Assembly: GCF_028275055.1 (NCBI RefSeq)
Contig: NZ_JAQCNJ010000025.1
Coordinates: forward strand, 18,011 to 82,010
Origin: Haloplanus sp.
GTDB taxonomy: Archaea > Halobacteriota > Halobacteria > Halobacteriales > Haloferacaceae
Direction of reading: 5' to 3'
Length of the DNA stretch: 64,000 nucleotides
The notes under the pieces: generated by a model
The model's input: only the letters and a program-made list of their open reading frames with translations
What the model was told of the DNA's origin: nothing
Database searches by the model: none
Made by a program: the position numbers and the translations under genes
In this document: piece after piece, positions 51,023 through 59,251 of the stretch
How the letters are laid out: each line of letters begins with the position of its first letter
Numbering within the stretch: position 1 is the first letter of the stretch

Positions 51023-51542
51023 GTGAGAAGGACAATAATTCGGTGATGCTGGTTTTCGTACTCGTCGGCTCTGCGTCGGTCAAAGCGGCGGGGACGACGG
51101 CACAGAGCGGAACAGCACGGATGGAAACAGGGGAGCAAACGAGCGTGTCCATCGAGGCATGGACGGGCGAAAACGGTGGTTGTCGGCGGCGTTATCATAG
51201 GCGATGGCGGGGTGGTGGTACACGACCAGTCTCGACGAGGGGAACGTCCTCGGACGCGTCGTGGGTTCCTCGGGGTACCTCGGAGTCGGGACACACCGTA
51301 ACGTGACCGTCCGGCCCAACCAACCATTCCCGGCCGACGCGACGCTGATAGCGATGGCCCGCCGGGATACGGACAGTGTACTCCTTCACCGCCGACAACG
51401 GGGAGACCGACGGTCCCTACACGGCTGATCGGAGCCCCGATACCGGCGGCACCGGTGCCACCGTTTCGGCGACGGTGTCGATGAGCGCCCAACCGACCGA
51501 TGGGTTCTCGGTGCGATGTTACTGGTCGCGCGCGGCCGGTAA
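51023..51542 (+). pseudogene. Frameshifted surface protein, DUF7282-like
   Basis: Plus-strand pieces in several frames join into one secreted protein. In order: GTG 51023 VRRTIIR after a TATA box (GTTTTTATTA, 50995-51004); LVFVLVGSASVKAAGTTAQSG (signal peptide, frame of 51046); TVVVGGVIIGDGGVVVHDQ (from about 51173); SLDEGNVLGRVVGSSGYLGV and HRNVTVRPNQPFPADATLIA (from 51228); YSFTADNGETDGPYTADRSP and TVSATVSMSAQPTD (frame of 51376); and VLGAMLLVARGR, a membrane anchor ending TAA 51542. This is the layout of haloarchaeal DUF7282-type surface proteins. At least five frame changes in 520 bases make it non-functional as written. The preceding 50861-51022 has no gene. Confidence 0.72.
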
Positions 51543-51567
51543 ACTGCACGGAGAAATCGGGAACGGG

Positions 51568-52743
51568 TCAGGACCGATCAACCGCCTCGCGGTCAGGGTC
51601 CGGATCCGGCTCTGGATCGGGATCGCTCGGCCCCCCGGTTCCGGCTCCGGCCCCAGTCTCGGTCTCGTCGGCGAGGCGCGCGCCGACGTGGACGCCGATC
51701 AGCGAGACGACGATAGCCGAGACGACAAACATCGCGAGGCGGTGCGTAGGAAAGACGGTGACGTCGGCCACACGCAGGTGACCGAGCACCGACTCCCGTT
51801 CGAGAAAGTACCCCGCAAACCCCCGGACGACGAGGCCGAGAGCGGCGATGCCGAAAGGCAGGTTCAGATACGGCCGCGGGAGGCGGTCCGCGTCGATGAG
51901 TTCATCGAGGAGTTGACCGGCGCTCGCGGTCAGTGCCGCCAGTGCCAGCCACGGAATACTGCTGTAAAGAAACAGCATGACCGGGACGAGAACGGCTCCA
52001 TCCGAGACGGGCGAGACGGCGAGTGCGCCGAGAAAGGCCCCGACGAGGGCGAGACCGATCGCGACGGCGTAGGTGACGACCGACACCTGTCCGGAGTAGA
52101 GCGCGTCCCGAGTCTGGTCGGGAAGACGGGCAATGTAGGTGTCGATCGCCAATCCCTTATATAGGACCGCGGCCCCGAGCAGAGAGGCGAGACCGGCGAG
52201 GGCGACGCCGGCAGAAAACCGGACGAGCAACACCGGAAGAAGGAGAAGACCGACGCCGAGTGGAACCAGCACCGTCGACCGGAGTTGTTCGTCCGCGAGA
52301 AACTGTTTGAGGAGGTAGTACGTCGACTCGATGTCCCGCGCCTGTCTGACGACGATCCGGTCGACTCCGTCGACCGGAAGGCGGCTCTCGACGACCGGAA
52401 CCAGTCGCTCGTCGTCGGCGCTGTCGGTAACGATGATCGCCGAGTCGGGGGCGTGGCACTCAAGCAGTCGGTCGATCTGTGCGGCGACCGATCGATCGGC
52501 GTCGACGGCGGTATCGCCGGAGCCGGAGACGGCGGCGACGACCGCCTCCTCGCCGTCGTCCCGAAGGTCACGCGTGACACGAAGCGCTTCGAGCAGGCAG
52601 TTGACCGTCGAGTCCTCCGGGTCGGCCAACCCGACATCCGTCGCCAACGACCGGACCGCGTCCCAGCCGTCGACGGGCATCGACACGCCGGTCGTCCGCC
52701 CGATGCCGTTCGCGCGGTCGACACACAGGACGAGCGTCGTCAC
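51568..52743 (-). CDS. DUF373 family membrane protein
   Basis: A 391-residue protein of the archaeal DUF373 family. The cytoplasmic N-terminal domain (about 160 residues) begins VTTLVLCVDRANGIGRTTGVSMPVDGWDAVRSLATDVGLADPEDSTVNCLLEALR and has IIVTDSADDERLVPVVESRLPVDGVDRIVVRQARDIESTYYLLKQFL, followed by about seven membrane helices and a Pro/Asp-rich tail (DPDPEPDPDPDRE). Family function is unknown. GTG 52743 is preferred over GTG 52758: the minus-strand TATA GATATTTATC (52766-52775) is about 27 bases upstream. Confidence 0.85.
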   Translation of the reverse strand: MTTLVLCVDRANGIGRTTGVSMPVDGWDAVRSLATDVGLADPEDSTVNCLLEALRVTRDLRDDGEEAVVAAVSGSGDTAVDADRSVAAQIDRLLECHAPDSAIIVTDSADDERLVPVVESRLPVDGVDRIVVRQARDIESTYYLLKQFLADEQLRSTVLVPLGVGLLLLPVLLVRFSAGVALAGLASLLGAAVLYKGLAIDTYIARLPDQTRDALYSGQVSVVTYAVAIGLALVGAFLGALAVSPVSDGAVLVPVMLFLYSSIPWLALAALTASAGQLLDELIDADRLPRPYLNLPFGIAALGLVVRGFAGYFLERESVLGHLRVADVTVFPTHRLAMFVVSAIVVSLIGVHVGARLADETETGAGAGTGGPSDPDPEPDPDPDREAVDRS

Positions 52744-52765
52744 GGTCGGCAACACCACCTGCTGG

Positions 52766-52775
52766 GATAAATATC
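52766..52775 (-). promoter_or_regulatory. TATA element for the DUF373 gene
   Basis: GATATTTATC on the minus strand is centred 27 bases before GTG 52743, a textbook leaderless arrangement. It lies between DUF373 and the sppA stop at 52789, so DUF373 is transcribed separately. Confidence 0.6.
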
Positions 52776-52788
52776 TCGTGCCGAGGGT

Positions 52789-53787
52789 TCAGAACCGGAG
52801 GCGGAAGCCGCGTTCGTCGTCGCCGACGACGCTCGCGACCCCCGCCCCGAAGGCGTACGCGACGGCGGTCGCACCGCCGCGGAGACGGTCGGTGAGCCCC
52901 TGTTCGGGGTCGAACTCACGGACGGACACCTCCGTCTCAAGGATGTCGCTGACGTGGTCCTCGACGTCGCCCCGGTCGCCGATGTCGTCGACCAAGCCGA
53001 GTTCGTGCGCCTCGTTGCCGAGGTAGACACGCGCCTCGGTGTCGCGGATCGCCTCGGGATCCATTCCACGACCCTCCGCGACGCGGTCGACGAAATCGTC
53101 GTAGAAGCCGTCGATGAGTCCCTGCAGGTACTCCCGCTCGTCCACGGAGAGTTCCTTCAGCGGGGTACCGGCATCCTTGTACTTCCCCGCAGCAAAGCGC
53201 TCGTAGGAGACCCCCAGTTCGTCGGCCAGTTCGGAGACGTTCACACGCGAGCCGATAACGCCGATGCTGCCGACGATGCTCCCGCGCCGTGCCCAGAGTT
53301 CGTCACACCCGCTCGCGATCCAGTACCCCCCGCTCGCACAGACATCGGTGGCGTAGGCGACGGTCGGACCGTCGAAGTCGGCGGCCGCGCGACGGATGTC
53401 GTCGCTGGGGACGACCGCTCCACCCGGCGTGTCGAGTTTCATCAACAGGGCATCGGCCGCCTCGTCCTCGTCGGCGCGTTCGATCTGTTCGACGACGTCG
53501 TCTGCGGTCGCCCCTCCCGCTCCGGGGAGCGGGCCGGGCGTTGACCCGTCGCGGGTGATCGGCCCTTCGACGGCCACCTCGGCGGCGTTGTAGTCGGGAA
53601 ACATCGAGTCCGCGAGACGGCTCGCACCGCGTGCGCCGAAGCCGATAACCACGAGCGTCAGCACCACCCCGAAAAGCTCCGTGAGCGATCCGGGAACGAC
53701 GATGAAAAGGGCGACGCCGAGAACGGCCGAGAGCAGGACGCCGCCGAAAACGATCAGGAGTCGGTCGACGTCGTCGCCGTCACTCAC
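52789..53787 (-). CDS. sppA: Signal peptide peptidase SppA
   Basis: A 332-residue membrane-bound S49 protease that digests released signal peptides. Two N-terminal helices (LLIVFGGVLLSAVLGVALFIVV, LFGVVLTLVVIGFGARG) anchor the catalytic domain. The nucleophile Ser is in VCASGGYWIASGCDELWAR and the general-base Lys in RFAAGKYKDAGTPLKEL, with LLMKLDTPGGAVVPSDDI and IVGSIGVIGSRVNVSELADELGV around. Full-length for the short archaeal form. Upstream on the other side is the coiled-coil protein gene. Confidence 0.92.
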   Translation of the reverse strand: MSDGDDVDRLLIVFGGVLLSAVLGVALFIVVPGSLTELFGVVLTLVVIGFGARGASRLADSMFPDYNAAEVAVEGPITRDGSTPGPLPGAGGATADDVVEQIERADEDEAADALLMKLDTPGGAVVPSDDIRRAAADFDGPTVAYATDVCASGGYWIASGCDELWARRGSIVGSIGVIGSRVNVSELADELGVSYERFAAGKYKDAGTPLKELSVDEREYLQGLIDGFYDDFVDRVAEGRGMDPEAIRDTEARVYLGNEAHELGLVDDIGDRGDVEDHVSDILETEVSVREFDPEQGLTDRLRGGATAVAYAFGAGVASVVGDDERGFRLRF

Positions 53788-53859
53788 ACTGTGTCACCAT
53801 ACGCATCGCTGGGGGTGGATCAGTATAAAAAACACGCACGTCGCGTCGGCGTCCCCGGT

Positions 53860-54783
53860 TTACAGAAGCCCCGTCTTCTGGAGCTTCATCAGGTCCTCGG
53901 TGTCGAGGGTCTCGCCTTCCTTGAACTTCTGGTAGATCTCCTCGGCTTCCTCCTTGGCGGCTTCGCGTTCGGCCTCGCGTTCGTCCTGTTCTTCCTGTTC
54001 TTCCTCCTTGTCGAGTTCGCGCAGACGCTTCTGGACGCGGACGAAGTCCTCGTGATGGCGGTCGGCCGCCTCCTGCGCTTCGACGAAGAGGTCGTGCATC
54101 TCGTCGGCCTTGTCGCGGATCTCGTCGGCCTCGCGGTAGGCCTCGATCATCTGGTTGTGGTGCTCTTGGGCCTCGTCCGCGAGTTCGGTCACCTTCTGGT
54201 GGTGCTGGGACGCCTCGGACCGGACCTCCTCGGCCTCCTCGACGAGCTCGTCGAGTTCGCTCGCGTCGTCGAGTTTCTCCTTGCGTTGTTGGTACTCCTC
54301 ACGCTTGGCCTCGATCTTCTCGATGAGTTCGCGCTCGTCTTCGGTACTCAGCACCTCGGTCTGCTGGCGGAACTCGAGGTCCTCGATTTCCTCCTCGAGC
54401 TCCTCGAGATCCTTTCCGTCACCGAGTTCGAGATCCTGCTTCAGCTCCTCAACCTGGTCGAACAGCTCGTTTGCCTCCGCGTTGAGCTCGTTGCGGCTTT
54501 CCTTGTGTTCCTGAACCTGCTCGTTGAGCTCGTCGCGTTTCTCGCGGTGCTCCTGTGCTTCGTCGACCTTCTCGCGCGTTTTCGCGTTCAACTCGTCGCG
54601 CTCGGAGGCGCGCTCCGACGCCATCTGATTGAGTTCGTTGCGTCGGTCCCGGAGCTGGCCGGCGAGTTTGATAAGCTGTCCCTTCGAGTCGTTTTCGAGT
54701 TGGTCGTCGGTGAGTTCGACGTTGTCCGCTTCGTCGAGCGCGTCGACGTCGAATTCGCCGAGTACTTCTTCTGTTGTTACCAT
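53860..54783 (-). CDS. Long coiled-coil protein (archaeal, function unknown)
   Basis: A 307-residue, highly charged protein made almost entirely of heptad repeats (RDRRNELNQMASERASERDELNAKTREKVDEAQEHREKRDELNEQVQEHKESRNELNAEANELFDQVEELKQDLELGDG...). No signal peptide or membrane helix. The C-terminus TLDTEDLMKLQKTGLL is conserved in haloarchaeal homologues (DUF7121-like; recollection). It may be a structural or scaffolding protein, possibly abundant; related coiled-coil proteins are annotated as phosphoserine phosphatase-like by error. ATG 54783 chosen; the track start is in the promoter region. Confidence 0.8.
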   Translation of the reverse strand: MVTTEEVLGEFDVDALDEADNVELTDDQLENDSKGQLIKLAGQLRDRRNELNQMASERASERDELNAKTREKVDEAQEHREKRDELNEQVQEHKESRNELNAEANELFDQVEELKQDLELGDGKDLEELEEEIEDLEFRQQTEVLSTEDERELIEKIEAKREEYQQRKEKLDDASELDELVEEAEEVRSEASQHHQKVTELADEAQEHHNQMIEAYREADEIRDKADEMHDLFVEAQEAADRHHEDFVRVQKRLRELDKEEEQEEQDEREAEREAAKEEAEEIYQKFKEGETLDTEDLMKLQKTGLL

Positions 54784-54900
54784 TGTTGAAACCTCGATAC
54801 CATCGCTCCGTGCGTGGAGGCGACTACCGGTCGCGCAGTCTGCCGTGGATAAGAGTTCCCGATCATTCTGCGTGCGATGCCACCAATACGCCGGAGGCGC

Positions 54901-54939
54901 GTTGGTACCAACAAGTACAGCGGTTACATATATAAACAC
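54901..54939. promoter_or_regulatory. Palindrome GTTGGTACCAAC and TATA box of the coiled-coil gene
   Basis: GTTGGTACCAAC (54901-54912) is a perfect 12-base palindrome. It lies about 12 bases from TTACATATATAAACAC (54924-54939), the strongest AT-rich box of the region. On the minus strand the palindrome would overlap the transcription start about 25 bases below the box, a typical repressor position. The remaining part of the 325-base gap 54784-55108 contains a second TATA-like GATATAAAAG at about 55019 for the plus strand and repeats of TTTCAG, but no gene. Confidence 0.45.
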
Positions 54940-55108
54940 TTTGGTGGACGAACCACTGAAAACGGCTACCAAGGCCCGGTGTACCGCCCGTGTGAAGCGT
55001 TCACACCGTTCTCCAAGGGATATAAAAGACGCCCTCCCGATCGGTTTCAGTTTCAGTTTCACCTCGGGGATGGCCGAGGTTCATATCCGGTGGAGTGTAA
55101 GTCGACAT

Positions 55109-55255
55109 ATGATCGAAAACATCACCAACACGTGCGAGGGCTGTGACCGTTCTCTCGGCGAGAACGCGCTCATGCTGTCGATGCGGACGGAAGGCGGGGA
55201 GCGGCGGGCATACGAATGCGCGTGTGGTGCCGTGACGGTGACCGTCACCCGATGA
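55109..55255 (+). CDS. Small zinc beta-ribbon protein
   Basis: A 48-residue protein with paired Cys: NTCEGCDRSLGENAL and YECACGAVTVTVTR (CxxC...CxC), likely a zinc beta-ribbon. I recall similar tiny haloarchaeal proteins (DUF7835-like). ATG 55109 lies about 26 bases after TTCATATCC (leaderless). Its stop overlaps the DUF371 start as ATGA, so the pair is co-translated. Function unknown; nucleic acid or protein binding is possible. Confidence 0.78.
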   Translation: MIENITNTCEGCDRSLGENALMLSMRTEGGERRAYECACGAVTVTVTR

Positions 55256-55716
55256 CCGTCGGGGATCGGAACCCGTATGCCGGACAGCGGCCGACACCCA
55301 CCATGCGAGAGGTGATTCACGCACGCGGCCACGAACATGTCGCTGCGACCCACCGAAGTACGTTCGAGGTGACGACCGACGACTGGCTGACACCGGCCGG
55401 CGACTGTATCGTCGGCGTCGAGGCCGACCGCGCCCCGGCCGACTTCGACGATAACTTCGTCGCCGCGTGTCGCGACCCCGACGCGAGCGTCACGCTGACG
55501 CTCTCGACGGGCGGCCGATCCGAGTCCGTCGTCGCGCGGGGGCACCCCGACCTGACCTTCGAAAGCGGGCGAAGCGCCGTTGTCCGGACGAGCACGTACG
55601 TTGACGACCGAACGGTCGCCGTCGGTGCCGACGCCGCCGCCACCGACCTTGCTCGCGACCTCGTCGATTGCCTCGCCACCGGCGCGGCCCTCACCCTCAC
55701 GCTGACCGTTGAGTGA
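55252..55716 (+). CDS. DUF371 family protein
   Basis: A 154-residue protein. The core, MREVIHARGHEHVAATHRSTFEVTTDDWLTPAGDCIVGVEADRAPADFDDNF and VARGHPDLTFESGRSAVVRTSTYVDDRTVAVGADAAATDLARDLVDCLATGAALTLTLTVE, matches DUF371, an archaeal family of unknown function that includes small beta-barrels. ATG 55252 is preferred because it makes a four-base overlap with the zinc-ribbon stop; ATG 55303 is the family-domain start. The translational coupling suggests the two proteins act together. Confidence 0.85.
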   Translation: MTVGDRNPYAGQRPTPTMREVIHARGHEHVAATHRSTFEVTTDDWLTPAGDCIVGVEADRAPADFDDNFVAACRDPDASVTLTLSTGGRSESVVARGHPDLTFESGRSAVVRTSTYVDDRTVAVGADAAATDLARDLVDCLATGAALTLTLTVE

Positions 55717-55770
55717 CGCCGCGCCGTTTCCCCGCGGCGACCGACGCCGCGCCGTTTCCCCGCGGCGACC
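55715..55770 (+). repeat. Two tandem 28-base repeats, each a hairpin
   Basis: GACGCCGCGCCGTTTCCCCG plus CGGCGACC occurs twice head to tail (55715-55742, 55743-55770), followed by a degenerate third start GGCGCCGCGC. Each unit can fold GCCGCG/CGCGGC with a 9-base loop. The array begins at the DUF371 stop and ends at CTTTTCTC before endonuclease III, so it may act at the 3' end of the upstream message or within the next promoter. Confidence 0.75.
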
Positions 55771-55809
55771 GGCGCCGCGCTTTTCTCTCACAGATCCCAA
55801 CTCCGACCC

Positions 55810-56613
55810 GTGTCCGACGAACCCGACGAACCCGACGAACCCGCCGAGAACATCGGCGGCGGCATTGAGGCGGCGTTTGACGCCGGTGACCCCGAGACGC
55901 GGGCCGAAGCCGTCGTCGACGTCCTCGGAGATATGTACTGGCGGAAGGCCTACGGCGGCCGGGACGCCTTCCCCTGTCTCGTCCGAACAGTCCTGAGCCA
56001 GAACACGAGCGACGTGGCCAGCCAACCCGCGTTCGACGCCCTGATGGAGCGATACGACGATGAGACGGATCTCGCGGCGACCCTCGCCGGCACCGACCGC
56101 AAGCGACTGGCAGAGACGATCGAATCCGCGGGGCTGTACAATCAGAAATCGCGCGTGATCGTCGAGAGCGCCGAGGAGGTCGTCGCAGACTTCGGGGACG
56201 CCGAGACGTTCGACCGGTTCGTCCGCGAGGGCGATCCCGACGAGGTGCGCGAGCGACTGCTCTCGATTCGTGGCGTCGGCCCGAAGACCGCCGACTGCGT
56301 CCTCCTCTTTTCGGGCGGACGGGGCGGCGTCTTTCCCGTCGATACGCACGTCCACCGCGTCGCCCGTCGGCTGGGACTCACACCGGCCGACGCGGACCAC
56401 GAGGCAGTTCGGAAGGCCCTCGAAGCGTCGGTACCGGCCGAAAAGTGTGGCTTCGGGCACACCGCGACCATCCAGTTCGGGCGCGAGTACTGTTCGGCGC
56501 GGACGCCGGCGTGTCTAGACGGGCCGGAGGCGTGTCCGCTCTACGACTCGTGTGACCGTGTCGGCGTCGACGTCGAGACGGGCGAGGTCGTCGACCCGGC
56601 GGACGCTATTTGA
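55810..56613 (+). CDS. nth: Endonuclease III (DNA glycosylase/AP lyase)
   Basis: A 267-residue base-excision repair enzyme removing oxidised pyrimidines and cutting at abasic sites. The HhH-GPD core has LVRTVLSQNTSD, GLYNQKSRVIVESA, LLSIRGVGPKTADCVLLF (helix-hairpin-helix with catalytic Lys) and FPVDTHVHRVARRLGL (catalytic Asp). The 4Fe-4S loop CSARTPACLDGPEACPLYDSC has spacing C-X6-C-X6-C-X5-C, whereas the usual motif is C-X6-C-X2-C-X5-C. The N-terminus is an acidic DEP repeat. Start is GTG 55810 with pyrimidine-rich CTTTTCTC about 26 bases upstream. Stop overlaps aCPSF1 by eight bases. Confidence 0.93.
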   Translation: MSDEPDEPDEPAENIGGGIEAAFDAGDPETRAEAVVDVLGDMYWRKAYGGRDAFPCLVRTVLSQNTSDVASQPAFDALMERYDDETDLAATLAGTDRKRLAETIESAGLYNQKSRVIVESAEEVVADFGDAETFDRFVREGDPDEVRERLLSIRGVGPKTADCVLLFSGGRGGVFPVDTHVHRVARRLGLTPADADHEAVRKALEASVPAEKCGFGHTATIQFGREYCSARTPACLDGPEACPLYDSCDRVGVDVETGEVVDPADAI

Positions 56614-58528
56614 ACCGGAACGTCTCGAGGTTCTTCGGCGCGAACGTCCGCATGTTGTAGTCGTGGTACAACGCCGAGGAGAGGTCCTGTACGGATCGTT
56701 CGTCCCCGTGGACACAAAGCACCTTCTCCGGCCGTGGGTTCATCGTCTTGACGAAGTTCTCCAGTCCCTGCCTGTCCGCGTGCCCGGAGAACCCGTCGAC
56801 GGTTTCGACACCCATTTCGAGCGAGAGCGTATTCCGGCGGCCGCGACCGTCACCGCGGTCGTTCATCGGAATCTCGTCCCAGCCGTTCTGGATGCGTCGA
56901 CCGAGGGTCCCCTGTGCTTGGTAGCCGACGAACACGAGGTTCGAGTCCGGGTGAGGGCCTAGATGGCGGAGCCACGACATGATCGGCCCGCCGGTCACCA
57001 TCCCGGAGGTCGACAGGATGATCGACGGGTCGCCGTCGGCGACTTCCTGCCGTTCGTCCTCGCCGGCGTCGATATGGTTGAACTCCTCCGCGAGAAACGG
57101 GTTCTCGTCGTCGTGGAAGATCCGGTCCCGGAGGTCGTCGCGGAGGTACTCGGGGTACGTGGTGTGGATGGCGGTCGCCTCCCAGATCATTCCGTCGAGA
57201 TGGACCGGCATCTCCGGAATTTTCCCGCTGCGCATCGCCTGTTCGAGAACGAGCATGATCTCCTGTGACCGTCCGACCGCAAAGGCCGGGATGAGCACCT
57301 TGCCGCCCTGATCGTGGGTGTCGTTGATGATTTCTAAAAGGTCTCGCTCGGAGTCCTCTTGATCGGTCTGGTAGTCGTTCCGACCGCCGTAGGTCGATTC
57401 GAGAACGAGCGTCTCCACCCGTGGGAAGTCGTTGACCGCGCCGTTGAACAACCGGGTATCCTCGTAGTGGATGTCGCCGGAGAAGGCGACGTTGTAGAGG
57501 CCGTCGCCGATGTGGAAATGGGAAACCGCGGAACCGAGAATGTGGCCGGCGTTGTGGAACGTGAGTTTCACGTCGGGGGCAATGTCGGTCACGTCACCGT
57601 ATTCGAGGGGGACGGTGTGTTTGATCGCCTCGCGGACCATCTCGCTTTCGTATGGCGGTGTCCGGCCCTCCTTGACGGCAACGTCGAGATAGTCAAGCGT
57701 GAGAAGTCCCATCAGATCGCGGGTGGGTTCGGTGCAGTAGATCGGCCCGTCGTAGCCGTATTTGAACAGGAGGGGGATGAGCGCGGAGTGGTCGAGGTGG
57801 GCGTGGGTGAGCACGACCGCGTCGATGGAGTTCAGGGGGGCGGCCTCGGGTACCTGGAGGTACGGCACCTCGCCGTCCGCGCCGGGTTTGTCGCCACAGT
57901 CGACGAGCACGCGGGTTTCGGCGGTCGAGAGAATAAAGCTCGCGCGGCCGACCTCGCGACAACACCCCAGCGTGGTGATGCGGACCCACTGCTCGTCGGA
58001 CATCTCCTCGCGGTGGATCTGTCTGCCGACGCGTTCGAGGATGTCACGGCGCTCGTCGCGTTCTTGTTTCAGGAAGTTGCGGACGTTCGAGACGGTCGAG
58101 GACTCGATGGGTGGGGTACGGACCACCTCCGGCGTCCAGCCGATGGCCTGCGTGATCTCACGGAGGGTCGCGCCGTGGCGGCCGATCACCATCCCCGGCT
58201 TCTCGGCCTCGATAACGACCTCACCGGTGTCGGCGTGGAAGTCAAGATCGGTAACCCCGGCGTCGTCGGGGATCACCTCTCGGATCCGCTCGCGGGCCTT
58301 TGGCACCTCAGTCAACACGTCGGGGTCCGGACGAACGGTGATACGCTTGCGGAGTTTGCTTGCGAGCGTCCGGATCAGGTCGCCGTCGCTGGCGAACTCC
58401 TTGGGGTCGTGCGTGTACACGACCAGTTCGGGGCCCTCGTACTTTACGTCGGAGACGGAGATACCAGGGGGTAGTTCGTCCTCGATCTCTGCTTTCATGT
58501 CCTCAAGTTGCTTGTCTACGGAGCTCAT
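56606..58528 (-). CDS. aCPSF1 (FttA) beta-CASP ribonuclease / transcription termination factor
   Basis: A 640-residue archaeal CPSF73 homologue, the RNase shown in archaea to terminate transcription at U-rich sites. N-terminal KH domains (residues about 1-150) include EVVIEAEKPGMVIGRHGATLREITQAIGWTPEVVRTPPI; the metallo-beta-lactamase core has ITTLGCCREVGRASFIL and VVLTHAHLDHSALIPLLF; beta-CASP motifs are FHNAGHILGSAVSHFHI, NVAFSGDIHYEDTRLF, LESTYGGRNDYQ, VLIPAFAVGRSQE, ILSTSGMVTGGPIMSWL and ETVDGFSGHADRQGLENF. ATG 58528 begins MSSVDKQLEDMKAEIEDELP as in homologues. Confidence 0.96.
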   Translation of the reverse strand: MSSVDKQLEDMKAEIEDELPPGISVSDVKYEGPELVVYTHDPKEFASDGDLIRTLASKLRKRITVRPDPDVLTEVPKARERIREVIPDDAGVTDLDFHADTGEVVIEAEKPGMVIGRHGATLREITQAIGWTPEVVRTPPIESSTVSNVRNFLKQERDERRDILERVGRQIHREEMSDEQWVRITTLGCCREVGRASFILSTAETRVLVDCGDKPGADGEVPYLQVPEAAPLNSIDAVVLTHAHLDHSALIPLLFKYGYDGPIYCTEPTRDLMGLLTLDYLDVAVKEGRTPPYESEMVREAIKHTVPLEYGDVTDIAPDVKLTFHNAGHILGSAVSHFHIGDGLYNVAFSGDIHYEDTRLFNGAVNDFPRVETLVLESTYGGRNDYQTDQEDSERDLLEIINDTHDQGGKVLIPAFAVGRSQEIMLVLEQAMRSGKIPEMPVHLDGMIWEATAIHTTYPEYLRDDLRDRIFHDDENPFLAEEFNHIDAGEDERQEVADGDPSIILSTSGMVTGGPIMSWLRHLGPHPDSNLVFVGYQAQGTLGRRIQNGWDEIPMNDRGDGRGRRNTLSLEMGVETVDGFSGHADRQGLENFVKTMNPRPEKVLCVHGDERSVQDLSSALYHDYNMRTFAPKNLETFRFK

Positions 58529-58700
58529 GTGTACCGGTTGAGAGCCCTCCGAACAGCCGTCGTCGCCGAATGCCCCGGACACGTCGAGGCAGACCGGTCG
58601 TCGTGTCGTGAAGGTACATCGGTGAATGGGTGCTGTACGGTAGGTGCTTGACCGCGGGAAGAGGCAGTGAAAACCCGCTTAGATCATCCTATCAGGCCAG

Positions 58701-58710
58701 CATTATAAAA
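58701..58710 (+). promoter_or_regulatory. TATA element for the 58734 gene
   Basis: CATTATAAAA is a near-consensus TATA box centred about 29 bases before ATG 58734, indicating a leaderless transcript. It lies in the 205-base gap between divergent aCPSF1 and this gene. Confidence 0.65.
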
Positions 58711-58733
58711 GCCTTCGCAAAGTCGAAGTGGGT

Positions 58734-59216
58734 ATGCGACTCACACCCGAAACCGTGGCGACCGAACACGAGTGGGTGCGGGGACACGCACCGACCGTGG
58801 TCCCACTCATAAACGAGACGCGATCTCACCTCGCCGATAGCTTCGGCGTCGATGTCGACGACGTGACGCGTCAGGCGTACCGTGAGGAGGTCGACACCGT
58901 CTTCGCCGACGGCGACCGCGGCGTCAACGTTGCCGGCTACGTCTCCCTGCTCCGCCATCTCGATGTCGAGGGCGACTACCCGGGGTTCGTCGTCGACGAG
59001 ACGCTCGGCCGCGCACTCGCAAAGACCATCGCCGGCGGCGATCCCTTCGCGACGCTCGCCGGCGCGACCTTCCATGTCGCCGACGTGACGGTTCATACGT
59101 CCGGCGGTGCGGGCGAAGACGACCTCGACGCCGCGCTGGTGGCCGGGTTCCAGACCCGCTTGCCCGGGTGGGAGTGGACCGCCGAGAAGAGCCCGTTCGC
59201 CGTCGACGTGGAGTGA
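58734..59216 (+). CDS. Conserved haloarchaeal protein of unknown function
   Basis: A 160-residue soluble protein (MRLTPETVATEHEWVRGHAPTVVPLINETRSHLADSFGV) with an alpha-rich, acidic look and a C-terminal PGWEWTAEKSPFAVDVE. I do not recognise a characterised domain. ATG 58734 is fixed by the strong TATA box. The next gene starts 35 bases downstream with its own promoter-like AT box. Function unknown. Confidence 0.72.
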   Translation: MRLTPETVATEHEWVRGHAPTVVPLINETRSHLADSFGVDVDDVTRQAYREEVDTVFADGDRGVNVAGYVSLLRHLDVEGDYPGFVVDETLGRALAKTIAGGDPFATLAGATFHVADVTVHTSGGAGEDDLDAALVAGFQTRLPGWEWTAEKSPFAVDVE

Positions 59217-59251
59217 GAATGAGTTAATTGCCGCCGGGGCGAGGTGGGAGT

